NCBI GenBank assembly: GCA_016704425.1
Contig: JADJAC010000007.1
Coordinates: 1-8,530, forward strand
Direction of reading: 5' to 3'
From: Sphingomonadales bacterium
GTDB lineage: Bacteria; Pseudomonadota; Alphaproteobacteria; Sphingomonadales; Sphingomonadaceae
DNA length: 8,530 nt
Made by a program: the position numbers and the translations under genes. Under the pieces are notes generated by a model, which made no database searches, was not told where the DNA came from, and worked only from the letters and a program-made list of their open reading frames with translations. The number at the start of each line of letters is the position of its first letter. Positions within the stretch are counted from its first letter, which is position 1. Positions 6,736 through 8,530 of this stretch are shown in pieces.

Positions 6736-7803
6736 ATGACTATTCAAGCGAGCACGATTCGACCGACGCCAATTCCCTTGGATGTCCGCGCAAATCTTCG
6801 AATGATGTTCGTCGCAAAGCATGCGCGATGGACCGGGGATCTGCACCCCGAGGACGGCAATCATGCGCCCTATCATCGCGAAATGCGCGAGATACTCGAA
6901 GGGCTTGGATTGAATCTGGTCATCGAAGACAGCTACAAGGCTCTGTTTGACAGGCCGGACGTCGACTTTGTCTTTCCGCTGCTGAACCGGGGCGGATTTC
7001 TCAATTCGGAAATGCTCCTGCCGCTCCTGTGCACGCGCCACGGCATCCCGTTTCTGGGCGCGAGCCCCATCCTGCGCGGCCTTTCGGATGACAAGCATCT
7101 GACAAAGCTCGAAGCCCGGGCCAACGGCGTTCCAACCGCGCCATGGACGATCTTCCGCAAGGGGGCGCCAATCGACGTCCGTCGCTGCCCGGCCGCCGCC
7201 CGGTGGGTCATAAAGCCCAATGCATCCTCGGCATCCTGGGGCGTGCGTGATGCGATTGATCACGCTGATATCCTGGCTGCAGTCGATGCAATTCACCGCG
7301 ACGGGCATGATGCGATCGTTGAGCCTTTTCTTGAAGGCAGCGATGTCGAGGTCCCCGTGATTACCGTCGGCGGCCGCGAGGCCATCATGCCAATGATGCT
7401 CTTTGAACAGGCAGACCCCGCACATTTGCGAACTTATGCCGAAAAGCGCGACCTTGCCGACCGGGCCGACAAATACCGCCTCGTCCCCTTTGATGATCCT
7501 CGGCTTAGCCGCCAGATCTCGGCGATGACGGAGGCGCTGATCCGCGTGTTCCAGCCCTTTGACTATGGCAGATTCGAGTTCCGCGTCGACCTCGCCACGG
7601 GCGACATCCGCTTCCTCGAAGTGAATCTGAACTGCAACCTTTGGTCCCAAAAGGTCTTTGGGCGTTCAGCGCTTCTCGCAGGAATGAGCCAGGACCAGTT
7701 GATCGAGACGATCGTCGCCGAAAGCCTCATGCGCCAAGGCCTTTGCGAGCGAGACTCCATCAACCGCTTGTCTCAGGGGCTGGTGGCTTCTGCCAATGGC
7801 TGA
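6736..7803 (+). CDS. ATP-grasp ligase, D-Ala-D-Ala ligase-like
   Basis: A 355-residue soluble ATP-grasp enzyme, which would activate a carboxylate as acyl phosphate and join it to an amine or similar nucleophile. Order of motifs: DVDFVFPLLNRGG (75-87), HGIPFLGAS (102-110), SDDKHLTKLEARANGVPTAP (117-136, as in Ddl), WVIKPNASSASWGV with Lys160, AIVEPFLEG (194-201), and FEFRVD with FLEVNLNCN, where Glu295 and Asn297 should bind Mg. The usual Ddl ending EVNTxPG is replaced by EVNLNCNLWSQKV, so the substrate is probably not D-alanine. The chosen ATG (6736) comes before the first beta strand (LRMMFVAKH). A GTG at 6676 with GGGGG upstream would add 20 residues and is a possible alternative. It diverges from the PLP gene and overlaps the nucleotidyltransferase by 8 bases. 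The substrate is unknown. Confidence 0.85.
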   Translation: MTIQASTIRPTPIPLDVRANLRMMFVAKHARWTGDLHPEDGNHAPYHREMREILEGLGLNLVIEDSYKALFDRPDVDFVFPLLNRGGFLNSEMLLPLLCTRHGIPFLGASPILRGLSDDKHLTKLEARANGVPTAPWTIFRKGAPIDVRRCPAAARWVIKPNASSASWGVRDAIDHADILAAVDAIHRDGHDAIVEPFLEGSDVEVPVITVGGREAIMPMMLFEQADPAHLRTYAEKRDLADRADKYRLVPFDDPRLSRQISAMTEALIRVFQPFDYGRFEFRVDLATGDIRFLEVNLNCNLWSQKVFGRSALLAGMSQDQLIETIVAESLMRQGLCERDSINRLSQGLVASANG

Positions 7804-8530
7804 TGGCCGGATTACTGCGCTTGTTCTGGCGGGTCGTCGCGATGGAGTCATTGATCCGCTTGCGGCGGCGTTTGGCGTAGAAGACAAATGCCTTGTGCCA
7901 ATCGCCGGCCAGCCCCTGATCGCTCACGTGCTGCGTGCCCTTGCATCTTCGCCACTCGTCGCAAGGATCATTGTGTCGATCAACGATCCAAGTCTGCTCG
8001 CGGACTTGCCCATTGCGCGAGCTTGAGAGAGCAGGGCGTCTTGTTCCCTTGAAGGCCAAAGACAATCTGGCCGAAAGCATCTTCGCAGCCGCCGAAGGCA
8101 TCGATTTCCCTTGTTGGTCACGACCGCGGACAATGTCCTGTTCACGCATCACGCCGTTTCCGAGATGCACGACCAGGCCTGTAGAGGAATGCTGACGCAG
8201 CCGTCGCCTTTTCCCGCCGCGACGATATCCTTGCCGCACATCCCGATGGCCAGCGCCGCTTCTACAAGTTCGCGGACGACGCCTACTCAAACTGCAACTG
8301 CTATTGGATCAGGGATGCATCCGCATTGTCTGCCGCCGAAGTGTTTCGAAGTGGTGGCCAGTTTGCCAAGCACCCCATGCGGATTGCAAACGCGTTTGGA
8401 ATTCTCAATCTCATAAGATTTCGGTTGGGGCTTGGGTCATTGGCCAAAGCATTCGAACGGTTTTCCAGCCGGCTGGGCCTCACTCTGCACCCGGTAATCT
8501 TCGCAGACGGCGCGCTCGCTATCGACGTCG
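7796..8530 (+). CDS. MobA-like NTP transferase, three frameshifts, cut by the window edge
   Basis: A GT-A fold nucleotidyltransferase that would activate a phosphorylated sugar, polyol or choline-like compound as a CDP/GDP/UDP derivative. ALVLAGRR with a DPLAAAFGVEDKCLVPIAGQ stretch gives the N-terminal nucleotide loop and the conserved Lys. LVTTADNVLFTHHAV carries the metal-binding Asp. The C-terminal half has AVAFSRRDDILAAHPDGQRR, FYKFADDAYSNCN and GGQFAKHPMRIANAFG. As read, the frame changes near 8013 (to LRELERAGRLVPLKAKDNLA), near 8107 at a TTTCCC run, and near 8185, each time resuming conserved sequence. The start ATG overlaps the ATP-grasp stop (7796-7803), so the two are co-translated. 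The right end is missing. The nucleotide and acceptor cannot be inferred here. Confidence 0.75.

Noticed and set aside
6628..7650. 340-codon open frame on the minus strand opposite the ATP-grasp gene
   Set aside because: The plus-strand frame carries all ATP-grasp motifs; the opposite frame shows no family features and overlaps the divergent promoter region.

Overview
The window looks like chromosomal DNA of an alphaproteobacterium, most likely a sphingomonad (Sphingomonadales). The evidence is a moderately high GC content, a secreted protein ending in a PEPxxWA-type sorting tail (VPEPSSWAMMIGGFG followed by KRRRR), a TonB-dependent receptor of the type common in that order, and a phospholipase/glycosyltransferase gene pair known from alphaproteobacteria. 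No RNA genes, insertion sequences or CRISPR arrays were seen. No stretch longer than 300 bases lacks a gene.

Layout, left to right. On the minus strand: a TonB-dependent receptor (1-1257, running off the left edge), then a secreted phytase-like/esterase-like protein (1445-2919), then an operon read from right to left of a PLP-dependent enzyme (5051-6655), a PlcP-type metallophosphoesterase (4133-5032) and an Agt-type glycosyltransferase (3076-4136). On the plus strand, diverging from the PLP gene: an ATP-grasp ligase (6736-7803) overlapping a MobA-like nucleotidyltransferase (7796 to the right edge).

The most interesting signal is regulatory. Upstream of each of the three minus-strand transcription units there are 7-bp units of the form (G/A)TG(A/G)C at exact 11-bp steps, all oriented toward the gene. 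The receptor has six units plus a weak seventh (1306-1378), the phytase-like gene four (2970-3009) and the PLP operon three (6654-6682). Eleven-bp direct repeats with TGTCA(T/C) half-sites are the architecture of the PhoB 'Pho box'. Together with gene content (PlcP and Agt replace phospholipids by glycolipids during phosphate limitation in other alphaproteobacteria; phytase-like domain; outer-membrane receptor), this suggests a compact phosphate-starvation island. The PLP enzyme, ATP-grasp ligase and nucleotidyltransferase are not part of the described plcP-agt system. They may extend it, perhaps by making an amino-containing headgroup or ligand; that part is inference.

A caveat on the sequence itself: at least twelve apparent frameshifts interrupt otherwise well-conserved proteins (five in the receptor, one each in the phytase-like gene and agt, two in plcP, three in the nucleotidyltransferase). 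Several sit at short homopolymers, and the protein resumes in another frame without loss of conserved residues. Consensus error is the simplest explanation, so these genes are annotated here as single loci joined across shifts.
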